Source: Pseudomonas sp. LS1212 (lineage in GTDB: Bacteria; Pseudomonadota; Gammaproteobacteria; Pseudomonadales; Pseudomonadaceae). From it: 64,000 nt of DNA. Positions 7,636-16,213 of the stretch are shown piece after piece. The position numbers and the translations under genes were made by a program. How positions within the stretch are numbered: the first letter of the stretch is position 1; the number at the start of each line of letters is the position of its first letter. Below the pieces are notes generated by a model, which was not told the DNA's origin, searched no databases, and was given only the letters and a program-made list of their open reading frames with translations. The stretch covers positions 310,001 to 374,000 of the forward strand of contig NZ_CP102951.1 of the NCBI RefSeq assembly GCF_024741815.1, in the 5' to 3' direction.

Positions 7636-9171
7636 TCAGCCTTCGGTCAGGATCGGGGTGCCGGTCATCTCGGCCGGCTTTTCCAGGCCCATCAGGTACA
7701 GCATGGTCGGCGCGACATCCGCCAGCACGCCGCCTTCACGCACTTTCAGAGCACGCTTGCCGACATAAATGAACGGTACCGGCTCGGTGGTGTGAGCAGT
7801 ATGTGCCTGGCCGGTGCACTCGTCTTCCATCTGTTCGACGTTGCCGTGGTCGGCTGTGATGAGGGCTTCGCCGCCGACCTTTTCCAGCGCGGTGACAATG
7901 CGGCCAACGCAGGTGTCGAGGCATTCCACGGCCTTTACCGCCGCCTCGAAGACTCCGCTGTGCCCAACCATGTCGCCGTTGGCGTAGTTGACCACGATCA
8001 CGTCGTAACGCTGGTGCTCGATGGCGTCGACGATCTTGTCGGTGACCTCGGGCGCGCTCATCTCTGGCTGCAGGTCATAGGTGGCAACCTGCGGTGACGG
8101 GATCAGGATGCGCTCTTCACCCAGGAAGGGCTCTTCGCGGCCACCGGAGAAGAAGAAGGTGACGTGGGCATACTTCTCGGTTTCGGCAATACGCAGTTGG
8201 GTCTTGTTGTTTTTCGACAGGTATTCACCCAGCACATTGTCCAGGCTGCCGGGTGCGAAAGCGGCCGGGGCCGGGATCTTCGCCGAGTACTGGGTCAGGC
8301 CGACGAAGGCGGCCAGTTTTGGCTGCCGCGCACGCTCGAAGTCCTTGAAATCGTCTTCGACGAAAACCCGGGTCAGTTCGCGAGCGCGGTCGGCGCGGAA
8401 GTTCATGAAGATCACGGCATCGCCGTCTTCGACCTTGACCGATTCACCGATACGGGTGGCTTTGACGAACTCGTCGCTTTCGCCACGGGCATAGGCCGCT
8501 TCCAGGCCTTCGATGCCGGTGACGGCGCTGAATTCGGCGGCGCTGTCGACGATCAGGTTGTAGGCAGTTGCGACGCGGTCCCAGCGGTTGTCACGGTCCA
8601 TTGCGAAATAGCGGCCGATGATGCTGGCGATGCGGCCCTTGCCCAGTTTGGCGAAGGTGGCATCGAGCAGCTCCAGCGAAGACTGGGCGCTTTTGGGCGG
8701 CGTGTCGCGGCCGTCGAGGAAAGCATGCAGGTAGATCTTTTCGGCGCCACGCTGGGCGGCCAGTTCGGCCATGGCCACCAGGTGGTCCTGGTGGCTGTGC
8801 ACGCCACCGTCGGAGAGCAGGCCGAGGATATGCACCGCCTTGCCGCCGGCAACGGCTTTATCCACGGCGCCGCACAGGGTCGGGTTCTCGAAGAACTCAC
8901 CGTCGCGGATCGCCTTGGTCACGCGGGTGAAGTCCTGGTACACCACGCGCCCGGCCCCCAGGTTCATATGGCCGACTTCAGAGTTGCCCATCTGGCCTTC
9001 CGGCAGGCCCACGTCCATGCCGGAACCTGAAATCAAGCCATTGGGCTGTTCGGCACGCAGGCGGTCATAGACCGGTGTGCTGGCCGAGTAGATGGCGTTG
9101 TATTCAGGGTTATCGCTGTGACCGAAACCATCCAGGATGATCAGGACCAAGGGTTTTGGCGTGGTAGTCAT
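7636..9171 (-). CDS. gpmI: 2,3-bisphosphoglycerate-independent phosphoglycerate mutase GpmI
   Basis: A 511-residue, two-domain, manganese-dependent enzyme that interconverts 3- and 2-phosphoglycerate in glycolysis and gluconeogenesis. The phosphorylated Ser lies in GQMGNSEVGHMNLGAG. Metal-site motifs include LVLIILDGFGHSDNPEYNAI at the front and ITADHGNVEQMED near the end. ATG 9171 gives the usual length; a GTG three codons earlier is possible. It is separated from envC by tandem terminators. Confidence 0.97.
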   Translation of the reverse strand: MTTTPKPLVLIILDGFGHSDNPEYNAIYSASTPVYDRLRAEQPNGLISGSGMDVGLPEGQMGNSEVGHMNLGAGRVVYQDFTRVTKAIRDGEFFENPTLCGAVDKAVAGGKAVHILGLLSDGGVHSHQDHLVAMAELAAQRGAEKIYLHAFLDGRDTPPKSAQSSLELLDATFAKLGKGRIASIIGRYFAMDRDNRWDRVATAYNLIVDSAAEFSAVTGIEGLEAAYARGESDEFVKATRIGESVKVEDGDAVIFMNFRADRARELTRVFVEDDFKDFERARQPKLAAFVGLTQYSAKIPAPAAFAPGSLDNVLGEYLSKNNKTQLRIAETEKYAHVTFFFSGGREEPFLGEERILIPSPQVATYDLQPEMSAPEVTDKIVDAIEHQRYDVIVVNYANGDMVGHSGVFEAAVKAVECLDTCVGRIVTALEKVGGEALITADHGNVEQMEDECTGQAHTAHTTEPVPFIYVGKRALKVREGGVLADVAPTMLYLMGLEKPAEMTGTPILTEG

Positions 9172-9188
9172 AGATCCCACTCGTGGTT

Positions 9189-9273
9189 GTTCAGATGGAA
9201 GGGTAAAAAGCAGGGCATTTTAGGTCATCTTGACCGTCAATGACGAATACCCCTTATCAATTTCCATCTGAAC
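9189..9273. repeat. 12-bp perfect inverted repeat between gpmI and the polyamine cassette
   Basis: gttcagatggaa (9189-9200) and ttccatctgaac (9262-9273) are exact complements, 61 bases apart, filling almost the whole gap between the two genes. It may be a regulatory loop, a bidirectional terminator foot or an insertion scar. No transposase is present. Confidence 0.5.
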
Positions 9274-9279
9274 GGCCAC

Positions 9280-10578
9280 TCAGGCCCCCACGGCGTCCTT
9301 GAGCCGGTACCAGAGCATGCCCAGTGCCAGCAGCGGAGAGCGCAGCCTTTGGCCGCCGGGGAAGGTCATGTGCGGCACGCGGGCGAACAGGTCGAAGCCA
9401 TGGCTGTGCTCGCGGCTGATCGCTTCGGCCAGCAGTCGGGCTGCCAGGTGGGTGGTGTTGAGCCCGTGGCCGGCATAGGCCTGGGCATAGTAGACATTCG
9501 GCTGCGCTTGCAGGCGGCCGATCTGCGGCAACCGGTTGGCACCGATGCCGATCATGCCGCTCCACTGAAAGTCGATGCGTTTGTCGGCAAGCTGTGGGAA
9601 CACTTTGAGCATTTTCGGACGCATATAGCGTGCAACGTCGCTCGGATCGCGGCCCGAGTAACGGCAGGCGCCACCGAACAACAGCCGTCGGTCAGCCGAC
9701 AAACGATAGTAATCCAGCCCGACGCGTTGGTCGCACAGCGCCCGGTTGGCGGGGATCAGTGTCTCGGCCAGGGCCGCGTCCAGGGGTTCTGTGGCGATGA
9801 CATAACTGCCGGCCGGCAATACCTTCCCACTCAGCGCGGGCTCCAGATTGCCCAGGTGTGCATTGCCGGCCAATACCAGGGTGTTGGCCAGGACCTGGCC
9901 TTTGGCGGTATGCACACGGACGCGGCTGCCGTATTCGATGCGCGTCACCATACTGTTTTCACAGATGCGTACGCCCAGCCCCTGAGCGACGGCGGCTTCG
10001 CCCAGTGCCAGGTTGAGCGGATGCAGGTGACCCGAGCCATTGTCGATCAAGCCGCCGACATAGCAATCCGAGGCGACCACCCGGGCCATGTCGTGCGGCT
10101 CGACCAGACTGACCTCATGGGCATAGCCCTGCCGCTCAAGCGCCTCGCGCTCGCGAATCAACCCGGCGTAGTGCGCAGGCGTGTTGGCCAGTTCGCAATG
10201 CCCCCAGCGCAGGTCGCAGTCGATGGCATGCCGCTGCACGCGCTGGCGGACGATGTCGACGGCTTCAAGGCCCAGGCGTTCGAGTGTCTGGCAACCGTCG
10301 CTGCCGATGTACTTCTGGAATTTCCCCAGATCGTGTCCGAGCCCGCGGATCAGCTGCCCGCCGTTGCGCCCGCTGGCGGCCCAGGCGATCTGGCGTGCTT
10401 CAAGCAGAATGACCGAGTGGCCGCGCTCGGCCAGCTCGATGGCCGTGTTGACGCCGGTAAAGCCGCCGCCGACCACGCAGACATCGGCCTGGGCCTGGCC
10501 TTCAAGCGGTGGGCAGTCGAGGCTGCGATTGCGGGTGGCGAAATAATAGGTAGCAGGTGCAGTGAGGCTGGAAAACAT
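9280..10578 (-). CDS. FAD-dependent gamma-glutamylpolyamine oxidoreductase (PuuB/PauB-like)
   Basis: A 432-residue DAO-family flavoenzyme. The FAD-binding Rossmann motif is VCVVGGGFTGVNTAIELAER (about residues 33-52), followed by LLEARQIAWAASGRNGGQL, a signature seen in gamma-glutamylputrescine oxidases. A second conserved stretch is AYAGHGLNTTHLAARLL near the end. In the PuuA-PuuB pathway this enzyme oxidises the gamma-glutamylated amine to an aldehyde. It is the last gene of a three-gene run after the glutamine-synthetase-like ligase and a polyamine-binding protein, which fits. The exact substrate is not determinable. Confidence 0.85.
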   Translation of the reverse strand: MFSSLTAPATYYFATRNRSLDCPPLEGQAQADVCVVGGGFTGVNTAIELAERGHSVILLEARQIAWAASGRNGGQLIRGLGHDLGKFQKYIGSDGCQTLERLGLEAVDIVRQRVQRHAIDCDLRWGHCELANTPAHYAGLIREREALERQGYAHEVSLVEPHDMARVVASDCYVGGLIDNGSGHLHPLNLALGEAAVAQGLGVRICENSMVTRIEYGSRVRVHTAKGQVLANTLVLAGNAHLGNLEPALSGKVLPAGSYVIATEPLDAALAETLIPANRALCDQRVGLDYYRLSADRRLLFGGACRYSGRDPSDVARYMRPKMLKVFPQLADKRIDFQWSGMIGIGANRLPQIGRLQAQPNVYYAQAYAGHGLNTTHLAARLLAEAISREHSHGFDLFARVPHMTFPGGQRLRSPLLALGMLWYRLKDAVGA

Positions 10579-10598
10579 AGGGAGGGTACCTGTCGACT

Positions 10599-10620
10599 TC
10601 GGGCTGGCAGGCCAGCCCGA
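10599..10620. other. Intergenic hairpin inside polyamine operon
   Basis: tcgggctggc and gccagcccga form a perfect 10-base stem with a 2-base gap, between the binding-protein and oxidase genes. It lacks a T run. It could stabilise the upstream message, as hairpins after binding-protein genes often do. Confidence 0.55.
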
Positions 10621-10630
10621 TTGGGGCGGA

Positions 10631-11734
10631 TTAGCGGCCGGACTTGAGCTTGTTCCAGGAACGGGTCACCCAACGCATTATTTCCGGTGGCTGCTCAGAG
10701 GAGACATAGAGCTTTTGTTGAACCGCTGCCGGCGGATAAATCGACGGATCATTCCTGATTTGCTCGGTCATCAGCGCAGTCGCCTGGGTGTTGGCATTGG
10801 CGTAGCCAACATAGTCGCTGACGCTGGCAATCGCCTGCGGCTGCAACAGATAGTTGATGAATGCGTGGGCTTGTTCGACATTTTTGGCGTCGACCGGGAT
10901 GGTCAGCATATCGAACCAGAGGTTGCCCCCCTCACGAGGTACGACGTAGGCGATTTGCACCCCGTTACCGGCGTCCTCGGCCCGCTTCATCGCCTGGAAT
11001 ACATCGCCGGAATAACCGAAGGCGATGCAGATATCGCCGTTGGCCAGGTCACTGACGTATTTGGAGGAATGGAAGTAGGTAATGTAAGGCCGCAGGCTCT
11101 TGAGTTTGTCCTCGGCTTGCGCATAGTCCTTGAGCTGTTTGCTGTTGGGGTCAAGGCCCATGTAGTTGAGCATTGCCGGAAATATCTCGTCGGCCGAGTC
11201 CATGAACGAGACACCGCAGGCCTTGAGTTTTTTCAGGTTTTCCGGCTCGAACAGCACGTTCCAGGAATCGATCCGGTCGGTGCCGAGCACTTCCTTGATC
11301 TTCGTGACGTTGTAGCCGATGCCATTGGTGCCCCAGAGATAGGGGACCGAATACTGATTCCCCGGATCGTTGACCTGCAGGCGCTCCAGCAGTTTGGGGT
11401 CGAGGTTGCTGCGGTTGGGCAGCTTGGCCAGGTCCAGCTTCTGGAACACCCCGGCCTTGATCTGCCGACCCAGGAAATGATTGCTCGGGACCACCACGTC
11501 ATAGCCGGTACGCCCGGCCAACAGCTTCCCTTCCAGGGTCTCGTTGGAGTCGAACACGTCGTAAACCGGCTTGATGCCAGTGTCGCGCTGGAAATCCGCC
11601 AGAGTGTTTTCGGCGATGTAATCGGTCCAGTTATAGATATTGACGACATCCTGCGCCCAGGCCTGGCAAGCCAGGCCGGACAGGGTAAGAGCAGAGAGCA
11701 GGGCGGTTATGCGTGGCATTTTTATTATGGGCAT
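10631..11734 (-). CDS. Polyamine ABC transporter periplasmic binding protein (PotF/SpuD-like)
   Basis: A 367-residue exported protein with signal peptide MPIIKMPRITALLSALTLSG, then LACQAWA. The mature start DVVNIYNWTDYIAENTLADF is typical of PotF, SpuD and SpuE, which bind putrescine or spermidine. YDVVVPSNHFLGRQIKAG and DICIAFGYSGDVFQ are further family motifs. AGGACA lies about 7 bases before the chosen ATG. No polyamine permease or ATPase gene is next to it, so it must work with a transporter encoded elsewhere. It is preceded by the ligase gene and followed by the oxidase gene. Confidence 0.88.
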   Translation of the reverse strand: MPIIKMPRITALLSALTLSGLACQAWAQDVVNIYNWTDYIAENTLADFQRDTGIKPVYDVFDSNETLEGKLLAGRTGYDVVVPSNHFLGRQIKAGVFQKLDLAKLPNRSNLDPKLLERLQVNDPGNQYSVPYLWGTNGIGYNVTKIKEVLGTDRIDSWNVLFEPENLKKLKACGVSFMDSADEIFPAMLNYMGLDPNSKQLKDYAQAEDKLKSLRPYITYFHSSKYVSDLANGDICIAFGYSGDVFQAMKRAEDAGNGVQIAYVVPREGGNLWFDMLTIPVDAKNVEQAHAFINYLLQPQAIASVSDYVGYANANTQATALMTEQIRNDPSIYPPAAVQQKLYVSSEQPPEIMRWVTRSWNKLKSGR

Positions 11735-11779
11735 GATCTTGTCCTGGGTCTTGGGAAACGATCCGCGAGGGGCTAGTGC

Positions 11780-13138
11780 TTACACACTCAGCAGAAGGAA
11801 CTCGCGCTCCCAGGAGCTGATCACCTGCTTGAAGTTCTCGTGCTCGACCCGCTTGACCGCGACATAGCCTTTGGTGAACCGGGGGCCCAGATGCTCCTTG
11901 AGCATGTCGGACTGTTCCATGCGCTCCAGAGCGGCCTCCAGGGTCAGCGGCAGGGCCAGGTTACGGCGCTCATAGCCGCGTCCCTGTACCGGCTGGCTAG
12001 GCTCGACGCCTTCGATCATGCCCACGAAACCACACAGCAGGCTTGCGGCCAGGGCCAGGTAAGGGTTGGCGTCGGCACCAGGCAGGCGGTTTTCCACTCG
12101 GCGATTTTGCGGATCCGAGTCAGGCACCCTCAGGCCCACAGTACGGTTTTCTTCGCCCCACTCCACATTGACCGGCGCCGAGGTGTCGGGCAGGAAGCGG
12201 CGGAATGAGTTGACGTTGGGGGCGAACAGCGGCAGCGTTTCGGGAATGTACTTCTGCAAGCCGCCAATGTGGTGCAGGAACAGCTCGCTCATGCTGCCGT
12301 CGGGATTGGAAAACACGGTTCTGCCGGTCTCCAGGTTCACGACGCTCTGGTGCAGGTGCATGGCGCTGCCCGGCTCGCCGGTCATCGGCTTGGCCATGAA
12401 GGTCGCGCTGACGTTGTGCTTGAGGGCCGCTTCGCGCAGGGTCCGCTTGAAGACGAAAATCTGGTCGGCCAGGTGCAGCGGGTCACCGTGACGGAAGTTG
12501 ATCTCCATCTGCGCGGTGCCTTCCTCGTGGATCAGGGTGTCCAGATCCAGCCCCTGGGCTTCGCTCCAGTTGTACATGTCCTCGAAAAGCGGATCGAACT
12601 CGTTGGTCGCCTCGATCGAGTAGGATTGGCGCCCGGTCTCCTGCCGCCCGGAGCGGCCGACCGGTGGCTTGAGGGGGTAGTCGGGGTCATCGCTGCGCTG
12701 GGTCAGGTAGAACTCCATTTCCGGCGCGATGATGGGCTTCCAGCCCTGCTGGGTGTAGAGCTTGAGGACCTTCTTGAGGATGTTGCGCGGTGACAGCTCG
12801 ATCGGGTTGCCGCGCTTGTCATGGGTGTCGTGGATAACCTGGGCGGTTGGTTCCAGGGCCCAGGGCACCAGAAACACGGCTTCTTCGTCGGGGCGGCAGT
12901 GCATGTCGATGTCGGCCGGGTCGAGCAGGTCGTAGTAGACCTCGTCCTCGACGTAGTCGCCGGTGACGGTCTGCAGCAAAACGCTCTCGGGCAGGCGCAT
13001 GCCCTGTTCGTTCAAGAATTTGTTGGTCGGTGAAATCTTGCCCCGGGCAATGCCGCTCAAGTCCGAGATAAGACACTCGACCTCAGTGATCTTGTTGTCC
13101 TTCAACCATTGGCTCAATCGATCCAGATTGCCTTTCAT
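11780..13138 (-). CDS. Gamma-glutamylpolyamine synthetase (glutamine-synthetase family, PuuA/PauA-like)
   Basis: A 452-residue member of the glutamine synthetase superfamily that is not GlnA: the true GlnA is at 21442-22848. It keeps ATP and metal motifs (IIAPEMEFYL, GTAQMEINFRHGDPL, GSAMHLHQSV and NRTVGLRVPDSDPQNRRVEN). It begins MKGNLDRLSQWLKDNKITEV, with LISDLSGIARGK, the pattern of PuuA-type ligases. It probably joins glutamate to putrescine or another amine with ATP, the first step of the gamma-glutamyl route. TGAGGC precedes the ATG. The neighbours, a polyamine-binding protein and a FAD oxidase, support this. Confidence 0.87.
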   Translation of the reverse strand: MKGNLDRLSQWLKDNKITEVECLISDLSGIARGKISPTNKFLNEQGMRLPESVLLQTVTGDYVEDEVYYDLLDPADIDMHCRPDEEAVFLVPWALEPTAQVIHDTHDKRGNPIELSPRNILKKVLKLYTQQGWKPIIAPEMEFYLTQRSDDPDYPLKPPVGRSGRQETGRQSYSIEATNEFDPLFEDMYNWSEAQGLDLDTLIHEEGTAQMEINFRHGDPLHLADQIFVFKRTLREAALKHNVSATFMAKPMTGEPGSAMHLHQSVVNLETGRTVFSNPDGSMSELFLHHIGGLQKYIPETLPLFAPNVNSFRRFLPDTSAPVNVEWGEENRTVGLRVPDSDPQNRRVENRLPGADANPYLALAASLLCGFVGMIEGVEPSQPVQGRGYERRNLALPLTLEAALERMEQSDMLKEHLGPRFTKGYVAVKRVEHENFKQVISSWEREFLLLSV

Positions 13139-13271
13139 AACGCCTCATGCCGGTAAGTTTGCCAGGGCGACCAAGTGCGCCCGGCTTCATGGAGTCGTAT
13201 GAATCTTGCAGTCTGGATGTGGCGGGCCTCTATCCGATTCGCGAACGGTTTGACGCCTCTTTTTGGTGCGC

Positions 13272-14159
13272 TCAGGGGCGACGCAGGAGCGTGCAGCTGG
13301 GCAGCTCGTTGAACAGGTTGCGATAGGCCTCGGAGAAACGTCCCAGATGCCAGAACGACCAACGCATGGCGATCTCTGCCACCGTGGTTTCACCTGGACG
13401 GGCGCGCAGCAGGTCGCGATGCGCCGCATTCAGCCGGCGCAGACGCAGCCAGTGGTTCGGCGCGACCCCGATGAATGCCGTGAAGCTCTTCTGCAGCTGG
13501 CGCACCGAAACGCCGGCCGCCTTGGCAAGCTCCAGGGCATTGAAGTTCTCATCGGGAAAGGCTGTCACCAGTTCCAGGACCCTGCGTACGATTTTCCGGT
13601 CGTGGGCCAGGCGCCTTAGGCCAGAACCGTCCAGCGTCGGCGTCGAGCACTCGAGGACATACAGGCAGTCGTCCACCAACTGCCTGGCCAGGCTTTCCTC
13701 GGCGAGTTGATCATTGGCCCAGAGCAAGTTGGCCAGTGTGCTGCTCAGCCATCTGCCGAACACGCGGCTTTGCTGGGAACCCAGGGGCGTGAGGAAGAGC
13801 CCGTCCAACACGCTCAGGTCCAGGCAATCGAGCCCGCTCAGGTACTTGTGATCCAGCACCACGGCGACTTCCTTGTAATTCTCCGGGGTGATCCAGGTAT
13901 TCTGGCTTTCGCCATTGAGCAGGTAGAGCGAGCCATCATTGGTGTCGAAGCTGAATACCAGGGAACTGGCCGGCGCATGGAAATACTGTTCGACCCGGGT
14001 GTTCATCTGCTCTTCGTACACCGCCACGCCACCGACTTCCATGTGCACGATCTGGCCCCGGAAAGCGCCAGGGGACATCTGCTGGTAATGCTGCTCCCAG
14101 CCGTCGATGACCGTCTGCTGCTCATTCACATCCAGGGCGTTGTGGGCTTGAATCTGCAT
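13272..14159 (-). CDS. AraC-family transcriptional regulator
   Basis: A 295-residue protein whose last third holds the two helix-turn-helix units of AraC proteins (ALELAKAAGVSVRQLQKSF and then TVAEIAMRWSFWHLGRFSEA). The first two thirds have no motif I recognise beyond a possible cupin-like sensor. The frame opens further upstream, but ATG 14159 (MQIQAHNALDVNEQQTVIDG) is the more natural start. It lies 133 bases upstream of the polyamine genes and points the same way, so it probably controls them. The effector is unknown. Confidence 0.82.
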   Translation of the reverse strand: MQIQAHNALDVNEQQTVIDGWEQHYQQMSPGAFRGQIVHMEVGGVAVYEEQMNTRVEQYFHAPASSLVFSFDTNDGSLYLLNGESQNTWITPENYKEVAVVLDHKYLSGLDCLDLSVLDGLFLTPLGSQQSRVFGRWLSSTLANLLWANDQLAEESLARQLVDDCLYVLECSTPTLDGSGLRRLAHDRKIVRRVLELVTAFPDENFNALELAKAAGVSVRQLQKSFTAFIGVAPNHWLRLRRLNAAHRDLLRARPGETTVAEIAMRWSFWHLGRFSEAYRNLFNELPSCTLLRRP

Positions 14160-14199
14160 GCTGACGTCCCTTATCCCGTCTTGTCGAACAGTGCCCGGT

Positions 14200-14400
14200 T
14201 CAGGCTTGTTGTGTGCGTTCCGGCGGCAGGGCTCGAGCCGAGGTCCTGGCCACCAGATAGTAATGGATACCGGGCACCAGCAACCCGACGATCCAGGAAA
14301 TATCGACACCGTCGGCGAATACCTTGATACCGGGGAAGGTCAGGTTCGGCACGCCCTGGAATTGCTGCATGACATTGGCCAGTACTTGCAGGTCGGCCAC
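14200..14400 (-). pseudogene. C-terminal scrap of an NCS1-type permease
   Basis: The frame ends ...PERTQQA at a stop at 14200-14202. It carries VLANVMQQFQGVPNLTFPG, then GVDISWIVGLLVPGIHYYLV, which looks like the last loop and last membrane helix of nucleobase/hydantoin permeases (NCS1). The rest of the transporter is absent. Upstream, at roughly 14400, the sequence changes into the LuxR-like fragment in another frame. The upper boundary is approximate. Confidence 0.55.
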
Positions 14401-14786
14401 CCTGGCAATTCGCGCAAAATCGTTGCACACAGCCGTGCCCCCACATGAACAAGGCTGCCATCCACGCGCGCCACCCCGATGTCTTTCGCGCCGTCGCCAG
14501 TATCGAGCCGGATCATGTCCTGCACCTGGAAGCGCCACAACTGCAACAGGCGATCGCAGAAGGCCGAAAACAAACTGGCCTCGCTATCGTCGAACGCCTG
14601 CGCATCGGCGCCACGATAGAGGCAGACGAAGAGCATCAAGCCGCTTTCGGGAGGCTCGAAGGTAACGCACATCAGGTGGTAGAGGTTGTGGCGCTGTGCG
14701 AATGCGTTCACCTCGGCGCATGAACTCAGAGGCTCCTCGTTCTCGAGCAAGGCGACCCAGTTGCAATACGCAAAGATTGAATGCAT
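14400..14786 (-). pseudogene. N-terminal fragment of a LuxR-type regulator
   Basis: The frame from 14786 reads NAFAQRHNLYHLMCVTFEPP, then ESGLMLFVCLYRGAD and SAFCDRLLQLWRFQV, ending ARLCATILRELPGW. It resembles the GAF-like sensor half of Pseudomonas LuxR-family regulators. The helix-turn-helix half is missing: the sequence joins the permease scrap instead. An overlapping frame (to 14877) may hold the original front end after a frameshift. Boundaries are approximate. Confidence 0.5.
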
Positions 14787-14899
14787 CGAGCGTACTCATT
14801 GGCGTATTGGTGCCGTACTGCATCAGCAACATCTCCGTGTAGTTCTGGCGCCTTGCACAACCGTGGGACCCATTCAATTGTTACGACTGCCGGGCGGGC

Positions 14900-14928
14900 T
14901 TTGGCCGACCTTGGGGGCTGTGTATACT
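14900..14928 (+). promoter_or_regulatory. Probable yibN-grxC-secB promoter
   Basis: TATACT at 14923-14928 is a good -10. TTTGGC (14900-14905), or TTGGCC one base on, stands at -35 distance. The ATG of the rhodanese gene is 31 bases further on. Confidence 0.5.
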
Positions 14929-14959
14929 GGCCGACATTTTAACGCCCTGGAACCTGCTG

Positions 14960-15373
14960 ATGGTTGCTAACCTGATTCAATTTGCCACTAATCACTATCT
15001 GCTCGTCGGCATCTTTGCCGTATTGCTGGTTCTGTTGATTCTCTCGGAGTTGAGCCGCGGCGGCCGCAGCCTAAGCACCCGTGAGCTGACAGCGCTGGTC
15101 AACAAAGAGCAAGGCCTGGTGATTGATATCCGTACCTCCAAGGATTATGCCGCCGGCCATATCGTCGGTGCGCTGAACATCCCTCAGGACAAGCTGGCCG
15201 CGCGTATCGGCGAGCTGGAAAAACACAAGGGCAAGACCCTGATCGTCGTCGACAACATGGGTCAGCACGCTGGCACCAGCTGTCGCGAACTGCTCAAGGC
15301 CGGTTACAACGCTGCCAAACTGTCGGGTGGCGTTTCCAGCTGGCGTGCCGATAACCTGCCGCTGGTGAAGTGA
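14960..15373 (+). CDS. Membrane-anchored rhodanese-like protein (YibN)
   Basis: A 137-residue protein with one N-terminal membrane helix (LLVGIFAVLLVLLILSEL, about residues 14-31) and a cytosolic rhodanese domain (LTALVNKEQGLVIDIRTSKD, then YAAGHIVGALNIP). The position of the rhodanese cysteine reads VDNMGQHAGTSC, so the usual CxxG loop cysteine is replaced and sulfur transfer by the normal mechanism is unlikely. It corresponds to E. coli YibN in the yibN-grxC-secB run. The downstream grxC follows after one base. Confidence 0.9.
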   Translation: MVANLIQFATNHYLLVGIFAVLLVLLILSELSRGGRSLSTRELTALVNKEQGLVIDIRTSKDYAAGHIVGALNIPQDKLAARIGELEKHKGKTLIVVDNMGQHAGTSCRELLKAGYNAAKLSGGVSSWRADNLPLVK

Positions 15374-15374
15374 T

Positions 15375-15629
15375 ATGGCCAACGTCGTCGTCTACTCCAG
15401 CGATTGGTGCCCTTACTGCGTACGCGCCAAGGCCTTGCTCGAGAGCAAGGGGGTTGCCTTCGAAGAGATCAAGGTCGATGGCAAGCCTCAGGTTCGTGCC
15501 GAAATGACCAGCAAGGCGGGCCGCACCTCGGTGCCGCAGATCTGGATCGACTCGACCCATGTCGGTGGCTGCGACGACCTGTATGCCCTTGAACGCTCCG
15601 GTAAACTGGATAAATTGCTCCAGGCTTGA
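15375..15629 (+). CDS. grxC: Glutaredoxin 3
   Basis: An 84-residue glutaredoxin with the dithiol active site CPYC (SSDWCPYCVRAKALLE), the glutathione-binding TSVPQIW loop and GGCDDLYAL. It reduces protein disulfides and glutathione mixed disulfides in the cytosol. It starts one base after the rhodanese stop and sits ahead of secB, the order also seen in E. coli. Confidence 0.96.
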   Translation: MANVVVYSSDWCPYCVRAKALLESKGVAFEEIKVDGKPQVRAEMTSKAGRTSVPQIWIDSTHVGGCDDLYALERSGKLDKLLQA

Positions 15630-15671
15630 ACCCGTATTCCTACAAGACCCTAAAAGTAAGAAGGATCTGTC

Positions 15672-16166
15672 ATGATCGACGAACAGAACAACGGCGCAGC
15701 AGCAAGCGACGAAGAGAACTCCCCGCAATTCTCCCTGCAGCGCATCTATGTGCGCGACCTGTCGTTCGAAGCGCCGAAGAGCCCGGCGATCTTCCGTCAG
15801 CAGTGGGAACCAAGCGTTGCCCTTGACCTGAACACCCGTCAGAAGGCCCTGGAAGGCGACTTCCACGAAGTCGTGCTGACCCTGTCGGTGACCGTCAAGA
15901 ACGGTGAAGAAGTGGCGTTCATCGCTGAAGTCCAGCAGGCCGGCATCTTCCTGATCCGTAACCTCGATGCCGCGTCGATGACCCACACCCTGGGCGCGTT
16001 CTGCCCGAACATCCTGTTCCCGTACGCCCGTGAAGCGCTGGACAGCCTGGTGACCCGTGGTTCGTTCCCGGCACTGATGCTGGCACCGGTCAACTTCGAC
16101 GCACTGTTCGCACAGGAAATGGCGCGCATGCAAGAGTCGGGTGAAGCCGCTCCATCGCTGCAGTAA
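15672..16166 (+). CDS. secB: Protein-export chaperone SecB
   Basis: A 164-residue tetrameric chaperone that keeps exported proteins unfolded and delivers them to SecA. FSLQRIYVRDLSFEAPKSPA at the front and AGIFLIRNLD, GAFCPNILFPYARE, LMLAPVNFDALF further on are clear SecB motifs. AAGAAGGATC lies about 8 bases before ATG 15672. It ends the yibN-grxC-secB unit and is followed by an intrinsic terminator. Confidence 0.97.
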   Translation: MIDEQNNGAAASDEENSPQFSLQRIYVRDLSFEAPKSPAIFRQQWEPSVALDLNTRQKALEGDFHEVVLTLSVTVKNGEEVAFIAEVQQAGIFLIRNLDAASMTHTLGAFCPNILFPYAREALDSLVTRGSFPALMLAPVNFDALFAQEMARMQESGEAAPSLQ

Positions 16167-16183
16167 GTAGTCGCTGTTACTCG

Positions 16184-16209
16184 AAAGCGCCCTGATGGGC
16201 GCTTTTTTG
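16184..16209 (+). terminator. secB terminator
   Basis: aaagcgccc and gggcgcttt form a 9-base stem with a 4-base loop followed by a T run. Confidence 0.9.
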
Positions 16210-16213
16210 TTTA

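Noticed and set aside
9189..9273. Inverted repeat as the ends of an insertion sequence
   Set aside because: The repeats are only 61 bases apart with no coding content, and no target duplication was seen.
11780..13138. Second glutamine synthetase for ammonia assimilation
   Set aside because: Its motifs and its neighbours (polyamine-binding protein, FAD oxidase) fit a gamma-glutamylpolyamine ligase better, and true glnA is present at 21442-22848.
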